Source: JAAYAN01 sp964437215 (lineage in GTDB: Bacteria > Bacteroidota > Ignavibacteria > Ignavibacteriales > Melioribacteraceae). From it: DNA of 6,950 nucleotides. The stretch spans positions 1 through 6,950 of the forward strand of contig CAYTFZ010000120.1 of assembly GCA_964437215.1 (NCBI GenBank). Direction: 5' to 3'. Of this stretch, positions 1-6,722 are shown in pieces. The position numbers and the translations under genes are program-made. Under the pieces are notes generated by a model that worked only from the letters and a program-made list of their open reading frames with translations, did no database searches and was not told the origin of the DNA. Numbering within the stretch: position 1 is the stretch's first letter; the number at the start of each line of letters is the position of its first letter.

Positions 1-813
1 ATCAATTATATAATTCTTAATCGATTTGAATTCAACTTTATAACCAAAACCGAAAGAATTAGTTGGATCAATTAATATTTCATCATTAATAGGAAAGAAG
101 GCTGGGCCTTTTCCGCAATTAACATATATTGACATGGGTGGTGTAATAACTTTACCGTTATAATTATTTGACTCCCGATACCGTAAATGGAACAAATATT
201 TTTTTCCATTTTCATAACCATCACCACCCCACATAGGTGCTATCCATATTTTAATTATTTCTCCTTGTTTAAACTCATCCATTCCATCAACTACTTCATC
301 AATTTTAACTTCAATAATTTTTAGCTCTACTGGATCTGGGTAAAATTCATTTGATATGGTGTAATATGATAATACTTCACCGCTTATTACTCCGTCAATT
401 TTATTTATAAAAGTTTCTTCATACTTGTTAAAATACTTAGGTATTTGTCTTTGTAGTGCTAAAATATCAGCACCCGGGTATTTTTCTGCGGAATCTGCAA
501 GTTCATTGTATTTATTTTGTCTTAACAGGGCTGTTATATTTTTATTATTAATAAAAGTGCTTATCAGTACACCCAGTTTTGTACTTTTGGGGTAAGCTCT
601 GTTAAATTTATATAATGCTCTGGCCCCTTCCAACACTTCTTCGTAAGGGCATTTATTGATAGACCCTTTATTTAGGCTTAATTTTTGAAATTCTTTCCTA
701 AACTTTTGTGTTGTTTTCAACAAGGTATCAATTGCCTCTTCCTCTGTTTGCTGCGCATACAGTTTCGCTGATGGTATAAAGCAAAACAATAATAAAAAAA
801 TAACTATTTTCAT
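1..813 (-). CDS. Exported protein of unknown function, C-terminus beyond window
   Basis: This frame is open from an ATG at 813-811 to base 1, giving 271 residues with no stop; the 3' end lies outside the window. Residues 1-20 form a clear Sec signal peptide (basic K2, hydrophobic core IVIFLLLFCFI, likely cleavage after LYA before QQ), with no lipobox, so the product is exported. Residues 22-130 look mostly helical and charged. Residues 138-215 have alternating beta-type strands (GVISGEVLSYY, ELKIIEVKIDEVVDG, GEIIKIWIAP) followed by a glycine-rich turn and 'ENGKKYLFHLRY'. That order resembles NTR/TIMP-like OB-fold domains ('GkV...F.V.evykG...G..i.i....G..YL'), but the match is by eye and weak. 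Only C12, C55 and C233 are cysteines. The start is supported by the signal peptide; there is no strong ribosome site (GAAGAAAT precedes the ATG). I do not recognise the family. A T9SS tail cannot be assessed because the C terminus is missing. Confidence 0.85.
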   Translation of the reverse strand, partial: MKIVIFLLLFCFIPSAKLYAQQTEEEAIDTLLKTTQKFRKEFQKLSLNKGSINKCPYEEVLEGARALYKFNRAYPKSTKLGVLISTFINNKNITALLRQNKYNELADSAEKYPGADILALQRQIPKYFNKYEETFINKIDGVISGEVLSYYTISNEFYPDPVELKIIEVKIDEVVDGMDEFKQGEIIKIWIAPMWGGDGYENGKKYLFHLRYRESNNYNGKVITPPMSIYVNCGKGPAFFPINDEILIDPTNSFGFGYKVEFKSIKNYIID

Positions 814-1037
814 ATTTCTTCGGATTTAATTTATAATTAGTGTTAAAAACTTTTATAAAAAAAGTAGCAAGCAATCTTCAAAATATTTTTCATTTTATTA
901 TTTTTAATTAAATTCTCGTTTTACGTTTCTATACTTACAAAAAAAATACTGGTTAATACAAGTAAATTATTTATTTTTATGCCAAAATTTGGGGATTGTC
1001 AGGGGAATGGCAGGTAACAAATAAGAATTCTCAGTTC

Positions 1038-1119
1038 AACTCTGTGGAAAACTCTGATAAACTCTGTGGTTAAACAAGCGCAAATAAACCACAGAGTACA
1101 CGGAGTACGGCACAGAGTT
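1038..1119. repeat. Nested inverted repeats built on CTCTGTG
   Basis: The inner arms ACTCTGTGGTT (1061-1071) and AACCACAGAGT (1087-1097) are perfect 11-base complements around a 15-base loop. The outer arms AACTCTGTG (1038-1046) and CACAGAGTT (1111-1119) are perfect 9-base complements enclosing the inner pair. Degenerate copies lie between and beyond (ACTCTG at 1051-1056, CACAGA at 1121-1126). The RNA or single strand could fold into a long interrupted hairpin. This resembles the 'ACCACAGAG' intergenic repeats I recall from diverse bacterial genomes; only this copy is visible here, so dispersal is an inference. Confidence 0.65.
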
Positions 1120-1140
1120 TCACAGAAGAAGTTTAAAACA

Positions 1141-1168
1141 AAAAATCCGGCAGTTGCGCCGGATTTTT
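1141..1168 (-). terminator. Rho-independent terminator after the adhesin gene
   Basis: A perfect 11-base stem (AAAAATCCGGC at 1141-1151 with GCCGGATTTTT at 1158-1168) closes a 6-base loop, AGTTGC. Read on the minus strand, the GC core GCCGG is followed by a T-rich run (TTTTTGTTTT). It begins about 35 bases after the stop codon of the adhesin gene ending at 1204, so it fits as its terminator. The plus strand also shows eight T's after the stem (1164-1171), so it could work in both directions, although no plus-strand gene leads into it. Confidence 0.85.
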
Positions 1169-1170
1169 TT

Positions 1171-1206
1171 TAATCTCATATCTTAAATCTCAATTCTCAC
1201 ATCTTA
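1171..1206. repeat. Low-complexity ATCTCA/ATCTTA tract touching the adhesin stop codon
   Basis: Short degenerate units run in tandem (AATCTCAT, ATCTTA, AATCTCA, ATTCTCAC, ATCTTA) over about 35 bases. They fill most of the space between the terminator and the adhesin stop codon (TAA at 1206-1204), with the last unit including the stop itself. No function is visible; it looks like slippage-prone spacer or the remnant of a dispersed tandem repeat. Confidence 0.45.
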
Positions 1207-4200
1207 TTTAATCAGCATCATTTTCTTCGTGGAAACAAAATCCCCGGCTGTTAATCTGTAAATATAAACTCCGGTGGCAATTGATGAAGCATCAAATTTC
1301 ACATCGTATTTACCGGCTGATTTTTGTTCATTAACCAAAGTAGCTACTTCCCGTCCGAGCATATCATAAATTTTCAAAGTTACAAACACACCCCGTCCTG
1401 CGGACACCCCTCTCGAGAGGGGACTTTCAGGGATACTATATTTAATTGTAGTACTCGGGTTAAAAGGATTCGGGTAGTTTTGAGAAAGCTCAAAAGAAAC
1501 AGGCAATTCGTTTGAAGATGTTACATCTGTTATCTTTGCAATTCCTGTATAAATTTTACCGCTGCTTGTTCCTAAAATAATTTCGCCTGTAGCCGAATTA
1601 ACCGAAACAGATGAAACATTTTCAGTTGTTAAACCGGTGGAAATAAAACCTGAACCGCTGTTAAGTTTTACAAAAACTCCCTTATTCCACGAACTTGCAA
1701 AAACGTTATCGTTATTATCAACAGCAATAGAGTAAATATATTTTGCAGAAAGTCCGTTAATTCTCTGCCAGTTTATTCCGCCGTCAGGTGAAGTGTAAAG
1801 TCCGGCTCCGTATGTGCCTGCATATACAACACCGGCTGAAGTAACGCCGAGTGTCCAGATGTGCGCATATCCAATGTTAATATTTGTAAATACTTCGCCG
1901 TCTTCCGATCTGAAAAGTCCGGCTCCGAAAGTAGCTGCAAGAAGAGCGTTATTCAAATGATCGACAGCAAGCGAATGAATTGCAGGATTTGCTGTTCCGA
2001 GATCAACAAGTTTCCAGTTATTTAATGAATCCAGTGAAGTTCTGAAAAGTCCGTAACCCCAGGTTCCTGCGTAAAGATATCCGTTATATATTGCAAGCGT
2101 GCGGGTATCGAGTGAATCAAGTCCTACCGAATTCCAGGTTGAACCTCTGTCTGAAGAAGCAAAAACGCCGCGCTCTGTTCCGGCAAAAATACTGTTTCCG
2201 GATTGAACTATTGACCAGATAAAAGCTGCATTAATTCCTGCGGATGAATTATTCCAGTTGCCATCAGCTTCGGATTTGTAAACTTTGCCGCCCCAGGTTC
2301 CTGCAAAAGTGCCGTTGTTTCCAGATGACAAAGTCCATATCATTTCATTTTCTATTACGCTTCCGGTTTCTTTCCATTCAATATTTGTTTCGTCTTCAAT
2401 TACATCTTTTACAAAAGATACTTTTAGTGGAGCAATATAAAAATCATTTTCTTTGTCGAGATCAATTTGGTCAAGACTGGTAACCGATGCAATATTTACA
2501 ATTACCGGATCAGGTATATTTCCTAAAAATTTAACATTATTAAACTGTCCTGCACCAGATACAGATTTTGCAATCATTTGTCCGTTCTGCACGCCGCTGA
2601 TAAAATTAACATCCGCGAAAGGTGCTAAAATTGAACCGGTTACATTTATTCCTTTAATAGTAAGTTTTGCGGTTTGCGAAAAGTTATAAAGCACGTTGCT
2701 AATGTCTGTGCCGAGGACTGTTAATCCGCCGCCCCACAAAGCTGAGTCGCCGATAAAGTTTACAATTACAACCGCTCCGTTTGGAACATCAATCTGAAAA
2801 TCATTTGCAGTTGAAAGGTCGCTGCAATTTACTTCGAACACGTTAAAGAGCGGGTCATTTCCGGTAAGGAAAATTCCTCCCCACATAAGTTCAACATTTC
2901 CGTTTGCTTCGTATGCTGCAAGCGTATTTGAAAGAGCTTTTAATTCAACTGCCGCTGCATTAAAATCTAATACAGAATCCTGACGGATTGTTCCGTCAAC
3001 AACGCCGAAAAGATGTTCGGGAACGTCAATAAATTTTCCGTAAACAACATTTCCGTTAAGAACCGCTCCGCTGCGGAAAGTCAGTTTTCTTCCTACAATT
3101 AATACATCTTCTGTTCCGCTGCTGTTGGCAAGTTTATCGCCAACGCTGTAATTTGCTAAATCAGCGTCTCTTCCAATTGCAGCTTTTCCTTCTGTATCGC
3201 TGGAAGGCTGAGTTAAATCTTCGAGAACAAAAAGATTAAAGTCGGAAGCAACGCCAAGAGAGCGTGAATTTGCTAGTAAATCTTTACTGCTTATTCTTGC
3301 ATGAATAGTTAACTGCGCCGACTGGTTTCCGTTTAATGATGCAATTTTCCAAATTCCGTTGGAGTATTCTCCGTTTGTTGCATTAGCTCCAGTTAAAACT
3401 AAACCCGGGGCAAGCGCTTCGGATACTTTTATATTTGTAGCCTGATTTGAACTGATGTTTTGAACATTAATTGTGTAAACTGCTTCTTCGCCGTCTCCAC
3501 AAACTTCTTTATCAACCGATTTGTAAACTCTTAAATCAACATCTTCAAACCAGCTGATTTTTGCTTTCACTTCTTTTAAATCGACGCGAGGAGTTGCCAA
3601 TACTAATTTTTGATAATTATCAGGTTTTTGCGCGTGAACATATTTTGTTCCGTGAGGAATTACAACAAAAGCCTGAACAGTTATAATTGTTTCGTTTCCC
3701 GTGTGCGCTGTAACTTTGATAGGAGCGGTTGTTCCAGTAGAGTCGGTTAAAACTTGATACGAGCTTAGTTCTGTTCCTGAATTCACAAAAAGTTTAACGG
3801 TAACTTTTTTTGCCGGATTGTTAAACTGATCATAAGCTTCAACTACAAAAAGAGCTTCTTCTGTGCTTTTAAATTTTGATTTTAGCGGAGTGATTACTAA
3901 ACTTTTTATTGTTCTTGTGTCACCTGAATTTAAGTTTGCATCGTTAACAATTGCCAATGCGCGATTTTTTATTGCCGCTGTTTCAATTGTGTTCACGTTT
4001 AAGCTATCTGAAAAATGCCAGATTGCAGCTTGAATTGCGGCGGCTTCCTGTTCTACTTTTGATAAAGAACCGCTGTAAGGAAATGTTCTGAAGGGATAGT
4101 AGTTATTTAAAATGTAAGTGATTTGTGAAGAAGTTTCACCGGCATCTGTGTATGTTTCGTTATATTCAAGAGAATGACCAAGATCAATACAGTAAAAATT

Positions 4201-4419
4201 GGAAGTCTGCCCGTTAATTCTTCCTGTAAAAGTACCGGAAGAATAAGTACCAATACCGGAAAAAGGATTGTTAAATTTTATATTAACATATTTATCAAGG
4301 TTTTTTACTGTTGCTATGCTTGTTGAATCTTTTATTCCCGCAAAAAGACTTCCGGTTAAAAGAAAGAAAATAGTAAAAATAAGTGCGGACAAAGCGAAAT
4401 AATTAATTCTGTTCTTCAT
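1204..4419 (-). CDS. Multidomain T9SS-secreted surface protein with thioester and choice-of-anchor A domains
   Basis: This 1071-residue protein is predicted to be exported by Sec, then across the outer membrane by type IX secretion, and displayed at the surface. In order: signal peptide 1-27 (cleavage near LFA); thioester (TQXA-type) domain about 45-163, with FYCID at 75-79 (Cys77) and AIQAAIW at 128-134 (Gln130), the pair expected to form the internal thioester; Ig/Big-1-like domain about 170-276; DUF11-like domain about 293-377; choice-of-anchor A domain about 392-635 (FNLFVLEDLTQPSSDTEG opening); seven BNR-like propeller repeats 694-960 with Asp-box forms such as SSDRGSTW and SPDGGINW; and a T9SS type A sorting domain about 972-1071, from ELPVSFELSQNYPNPFNP to KKMMLIK. 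The domain calls rest on motif recognition; covalent adhesion is inferred from characterised thioester domains. The start is fixed by the signal peptide. It stands alone, with a terminator downstream. Residues 999-1010 appear to be a repeat-derived insertion. Confidence 0.92.
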   Translation of the reverse strand: MKNRINYFALSALIFTIFFLLTGSLFAGIKDSTSIATVKNLDKYVNIKFNNPFSGIGTYSSGTFTGRINGQTSNFYCIDLGHSLEYNETYTDAGETSSQITYILNNYYPFRTFPYSGSLSKVEQEAAAIQAAIWHFSDSLNVNTIETAAIKNRALAIVNDANLNSGDTRTIKSLVITPLKSKFKSTEEALFVVEAYDQFNNPAKKVTVKLFVNSGTELSSYQVLTDSTGTTAPIKVTAHTGNETIITVQAFVVIPHGTKYVHAQKPDNYQKLVLATPRVDLKEVKAKISWFEDVDLRVYKSVDKEVCGDGEEAVYTINVQNISSNQATNIKVSEALAPGLVLTGANATNGEYSNGIWKIASLNGNQSAQLTIHARISSKDLLANSRSLGVASDFNLFVLEDLTQPSSDTEGKAAIGRDADLANYSVGDKLANSSGTEDVLIVGRKLTFRSGAVLNGNVVYGKFIDVPEHLFGVVDGTIRQDSVLDFNAAAVELKALSNTLAAYEANGNVELMWGGIFLTGNDPLFNVFEVNCSDLSTANDFQIDVPNGAVVIVNFIGDSALWGGGLTVLGTDISNVLYNFSQTAKLTIKGINVTGSILAPFADVNFISGVQNGQMIAKSVSGAGQFNNVKFLGNIPDPVIVNIASVTSLDQIDLDKENDFYIAPLKVSFVKDVIEDETNIEWKETGSVIENEMIWTLSSGNNGTFAGTWGGKVYKSEADGNWNNSSAGINAAFIWSIVQSGNSIFAGTERGVFASSDRGSTWNSVGLDSLDTRTLAIYNGYLYAGTWGYGLFRTSLDSLNNWKLVDLGTANPAIHSLAVDHLNNALLAATFGAGLFRSEDGEVFTNINIGYAHIWTLGVTSAGVVYAGTYGAGLYTSPDGGINWQRINGLSAKYIYSIAVDNNDNVFASSWNKGVFVKLNSGSGFISTGLTTENVSSVSVNSATGEIILGTSSGKIYTGIAKITDVTSSNELPVSFELSQNYPNPFNPSTTIKYSIPESPLSRGVSAGRGVFVTLKIYDMLGREVATLVNEQKSAGKYDVKFDASSIATGVYIYRLTAGDFVSTKKMMLIK
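1390..1425 (-). repeat. GC-rich palindromic insert read in frame within the T9SS sorting domain
   Basis: The usual sorting-domain text goes from 'YSIPES' almost directly to 'FVTLKIYD'. Here about 12 extra residues (PLSRGVSAGRGV) intervene. Their DNA contains a perfect 16-base palindrome, CCCCTCTCGAGAGGGG (1407-1422), next to a short hairpin GTCC-TGC-GGAC (1395-1405). The block is far richer in G and C than the surrounding gene and keeps the reading frame. It resembles a small dispersed palindromic element that I recall from Bacteroidetes-type genomes, but no second copy is in this window. Confidence 0.6.
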
Positions 4420-4562
4420 TAATATTCCAAAAATTAAAATTGTATTTTTAACACAAATTAAATGCCATAAAAAAACAAAGAATATCGTTAAAAAGAAATG
4501 CTTTTAATAAAAATAATGTATCAATATGATAAATGGTAAAAAATTAAAAAAATATGAAACAA

Positions 4563-5993
4563 TTATCTTTCAAGCAATGCAACATTTTCAATATGAAAAG
4601 TGTGGGGAAACATATCAACCGCGCAGGATTTAATTAATTTATAGCCGTTTTTTACCAGCTGCTCAACATCGCGGGCTTGGGTTGCCGGGTTGCAGCTAAC
4701 ATAAACAATTTTCTTCGGCGAAAGCTGGATTATGTCGGTTACAGTTTTAGGGTTCATCCCGCTTCTTGGAGGATCGGCAATTATCACATCAGGTTTTGGA
4801 AAATTTTCGTTTTGAATAATCGGGAGAAAAGATTTATTTAAGTCAGTTTGTATAAAAGTCAGGTTTGAAATATTATTCAAATCCGCATTAAAATTAGCGT
4901 CGGTAACTGCTGCTTCAACGCTTTCAAAAGCATAAACTTCTTTAGCTTTTTCCGAAACAAATATTGAAATTGTTCCTGCTCCGGAATAGAGGTCGTAAAC
5001 AATTTCGTTTCCAGTTAATCCTGCATATTCTAAAGTTTTGTTGTAAAGATTAACAGCCTGTTTCGTGTTTGTCTGGAAAAATGAATTAGCGCTTATCCGG
5101 TATTTGAATTTCCCGATATTATCAAAAATAAATCCGTCGCCGGCAAATATTTTCTCGTAATCACCAAAGGCTGTCTGCGATTTCTTTAAATTTATATTAT
5201 TAACTATTGTTGTTACCGGAGGAAATTGTTTAATCAGTTCAGCAGAATATTCCGAAATGAGTTTTTCGTTTTCTTCCGACGTAACAATATTTATCATTAA
5301 ATCATTTGTGTGATGCGATTCTTTAATTACCAGATTCCGTAAATATCCCGTGTGGGTTTTTGAATTGAAAATTGAGACATTTCTCGACCGGAAAAAATCG
5401 CGGGTAAAGTTAACAATTGCCGCGCTTTGTTCGGATTGCAAATAACATTCTGTAATATCCAGAACTTTATCAAAAACTCTAGGTATATGCAAACCGAGCG
5501 CAAAATCTTTGTTTTCGATATTTTCATTTTGCAAATCTTCTTTTAAAAGCCAGCGTTTATCTGCAAACGAAAATTCCATTTTATTCCGGTAGTAAAAAAT
5601 GTCTTCAGCGCCAATCGCTTTTTCTCTTTCAAAATCCGTAACACCGGCAATGTGTTCAAAAGTCTCTTTAACCTGCTCATCCTTAAACTGCAATTGTGTT
5701 TCGTATTTCAGGTTTTGCTGCTTGCACCCGCCGCAAACCCCAAAATGCGCGCATTTTGCTTCGGTTCGTATTCCGGATGGAACAAGTATTTTTTCGCAAA
5801 GAGCTTCGGCATAGGATTTTTTAACTTTAATAATTCTTGCCAAAACTTTATCGCCCGGAAATGAGCCGTTAACGAAAATTACAAATTTACGTTCGGGGTC
5901 GTTTTCGTCAACTTCAATTTTCGCAATTCCTTTTCCTTCGAACGCGTATGCGGTTATTTCAAGCTCGATTAAATCGTTTTTATTTGGCGTCAT
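4563..5993 (-). CDS. rlmD: 23S rRNA (uracil-5-)-methyltransferase, TrmA/RlmD family
   Basis: This cytoplasmic enzyme of 476 residues transfers a methyl group from S-adenosylmethionine to C5 of a uracil in 23S rRNA (U1939 for E. coli RlmD). An N-terminal TRAM RNA-binding domain spans about 3-66 (TAYAFEGKGIAKIE). Four cysteines for the [4Fe-4S] cluster are present: C81, C87, C90 (CAHFGVCGGC) and C183 (TECYLQ). The methyltransferase part has ISANSFFQTN (300-309), SAM motif DLYSGAGT (334-341), ADPPRSG (406-412), nucleophile C434 in VSCNP, and FPHTFHIENV with E469 as probable base. Nothing essential is missing, and the length is slightly above the E. coli enzyme's. The ATG lies inside the end of the upstream methyltransferase gene (14-base overlap), suggesting translational coupling. 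Exact target choice (RlmD, RlmC-like or dual RlmCD) cannot be read from the sequence, so the symbol is by family. Confidence 0.93.
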   Translation of the reverse strand: MTPNKNDLIELEITAYAFEGKGIAKIEVDENDPERKFVIFVNGSFPGDKVLARIIKVKKSYAEALCEKILVPSGIRTEAKCAHFGVCGGCKQQNLKYETQLQFKDEQVKETFEHIAGVTDFEREKAIGAEDIFYYRNKMEFSFADKRWLLKEDLQNENIENKDFALGLHIPRVFDKVLDITECYLQSEQSAAIVNFTRDFFRSRNVSIFNSKTHTGYLRNLVIKESHHTNDLMINIVTSEENEKLISEYSAELIKQFPPVTTIVNNINLKKSQTAFGDYEKIFAGDGFIFDNIGKFKYRISANSFFQTNTKQAVNLYNKTLEYAGLTGNEIVYDLYSGAGTISIFVSEKAKEVYAFESVEAAVTDANFNADLNNISNLTFIQTDLNKSFLPIIQNENFPKPDVIIADPPRSGMNPKTVTDIIQLSPKKIVYVSCNPATQARDVEQLVKNGYKLIKSCAVDMFPHTFHIENVALLER

Positions 5994-6690
5994 TTTTTTG
6001 CAGAACCAGTATTTTGAAACTTATAAATTTATCCAGACCAAGTTTCAGATAAGCATCTGTTTCGTGTCGGGCTTTTTTAATCAACTTTTTATTGTATTTA
6101 AGTTCGTCTTCATCCATCAGATTAACGCTGTTTTTCATAATTACCGAACACAATTCGTAATATTCATCAAGTCCGCGCTTTTCTTCACATTCTTCAATTA
6201 CTGTAAAATTACGCTGCTCGTAGTAACTTGTAATTTCTTCGGAATCGAGCAGACTTAATTGAGATGAAGTTAAAATATCGTTTACATAAGCCGGAATGTC
6301 TTTTCTTATTTTTACAATTTCGCCGACGATTAAAAATCCATCGGGCTGCAAAATTCTTTTAATTTCCTTTATAATTTTATTCCGGTCGGGATTTGAAACC
6401 GATGCCTGAGAGTAAACGCATTTAAATTGCTTGTCGTCAAAATCTGTCCGCGCGAAGTCCATAATTCTTGTTGTAACCGCGCTGTTTTCCTGCAGCAGCA
6501 ATTTCGCGCTGATTAGAGTTTCGTAATCTTCTACAATAAGTTCAGCATTTACTTTAAATTTTTTAGAAAATTTATCGGCAAAAAATTCGTTGCCTGCCCC
6601 GATAAAAAGTATCGGGATGTTTTGTTCAGCCGGCGAGTTTTTTAAGCGGCGGTATTGAAACTCAGTTCCGGGAAGTAATGGTTTGTTCAT
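5980..6690 (-). CDS. Class I SAM-dependent methyltransferase, substrate unknown
   Basis: This 236-residue protein has a Rossmann-type methyltransferase layout: motif I ILFIGAGNEF at 27-36, an acidic end to the second strand (LIVEDYE, 51-57), MDFAR at 77-81, then the strand-helix-strand block FKCVYSQASVSNPDRNKIIKEIKRILQPDGFLIVGEI in 89-125, where 'ILQPDGFLIVGE' matches the post-motif III pattern of Methyltransf_11-like enzymes. The motif I glycines are reduced (GAGN, not GxGxG). The C-terminal third (about 140-215) is charged and helical and presumably binds the substrate; it names no known family to me. There is no signal peptide, so it should be cytoplasmic. It overlaps the downstream rRNA methyltransferase by 14 bases, which suggests a shared transcript and perhaps a role in RNA or translation, but that is inference from position. 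A TACTTTTG promoter-like box lies 21 bases before the ATG. Confidence 0.82.
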   Translation of the reverse strand: MNKPLLPGTEFQYRRLKNSPAEQNIPILFIGAGNEFFADKFSKKFKVNAELIVEDYETLISAKLLLQENSAVTTRIMDFARTDFDDKQFKCVYSQASVSNPDRNKIIKEIKRILQPDGFLIVGEIVKIRKDIPAYVNDILTSSQLSLLDSEEITSYYEQRNFTVIEECEEKRGLDEYYELCSVIMKNSVNLMDEDELKYNKKLIKKARHETDAYLKLGLDKFISFKILVLQKNDAK

Positions 6691-6710
6691 AAGATTAAAA
6701 ATTTGTTAGG

Positions 6711-6718
6711 CAAAAGTA
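6711..6718 (-). promoter_or_regulatory. Bacteroidetes-type -7 box (TAnnTTTG) before the methyltransferase pair
   Basis: The minus strand reads TACTTTTG here, an exact match to the TAnnTTTG -7 element of Bacteroidetes sigma-A promoters. Transcription would begin near 6704, leaving a leader of about 14 bases before the ATG at 6690. No TTG -33 element occurs at the usual 19-21 base spacing; that area is occupied by an inverted repeat instead. The placement between two minus-strand genes and upstream of an overlapping gene pair is right for an operon promoter. Confidence 0.45.
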
Positions 6719-6722
6719 CAAA

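Larger units (their letters stand above)
814..1203. other. 390-base gene-free stretch between two minus-strand genes
   Basis: No credible coding frame is visible on either strand. The part next to the exported-protein gene (814-1020) is very AT-rich and should hold that gene's promoter, but I found no TAnnTTTG box on the minus strand; the only local symmetry is the short palindrome CCAAAATTTGG at 982-992. The part next to the adhesin gene (1038-1203) holds an inverted-repeat cluster, a strong terminator and a low-complexity tract, listed separately. The terminator separates the two genes into different transcription units. Confidence 0.7.

Noticed and set aside
1..20. Lipoprotein signal in the first exported protein
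   Set aside because: The cysteine at residue 12 is inside the hydrophobic core, and the preceding residues (LLLF) do not form a lipobox.
1038..1126. CRISPR array made of the repeated CTCTGTG units
   Set aside because: The units are short, alternate in orientation and have irregular spacing of a few to about 20 bases; there are no uniform spacers and no cas genes.
1391..1425. Insertion sequence end or transposon scar at the GC-rich palindrome
   Set aside because: There is no transposase, no flanking target-site duplication and no long terminal inverted repeat; a small palindromic repeat element explains the pattern better.
1324..2689. Short plus-strand open frames at 1324-1515, 2244-2483 and 2453-2689
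   Set aside because: They lie antisense inside the adhesin gene, whose minus-strand reading has full domain support; their predicted proteins show no recognisable motif or start context.
4428..4457. Promoter for the adhesin gene: TTTG (4457-4454) with TAATTTTTG (4436-4428) on the minus strand
   Set aside because: The -7-like box has three bases instead of two between TA and TTTG, the TTG spacing is short (17 bases), and the start of transcription would fall almost on the ATG, leaving no leader.
4490..4505. Terminator for the rRNA methyltransferase gene (AAAAG-CATTT-CTTTT on the minus strand)
   Set aside because: The stem is only five bases with a single G-C pair and lies in AT-rich sequence where such matches arise by chance.
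5327..6258. Open frames antisense or out of frame within the two methyltransferase genes (5327-5527, 5599-5814, 5652-5864, 5998-6258)
   Set aside because: Each falls wholly or almost wholly inside well-supported methyltransferase coding sequence and encodes low-complexity, motif-free peptides.
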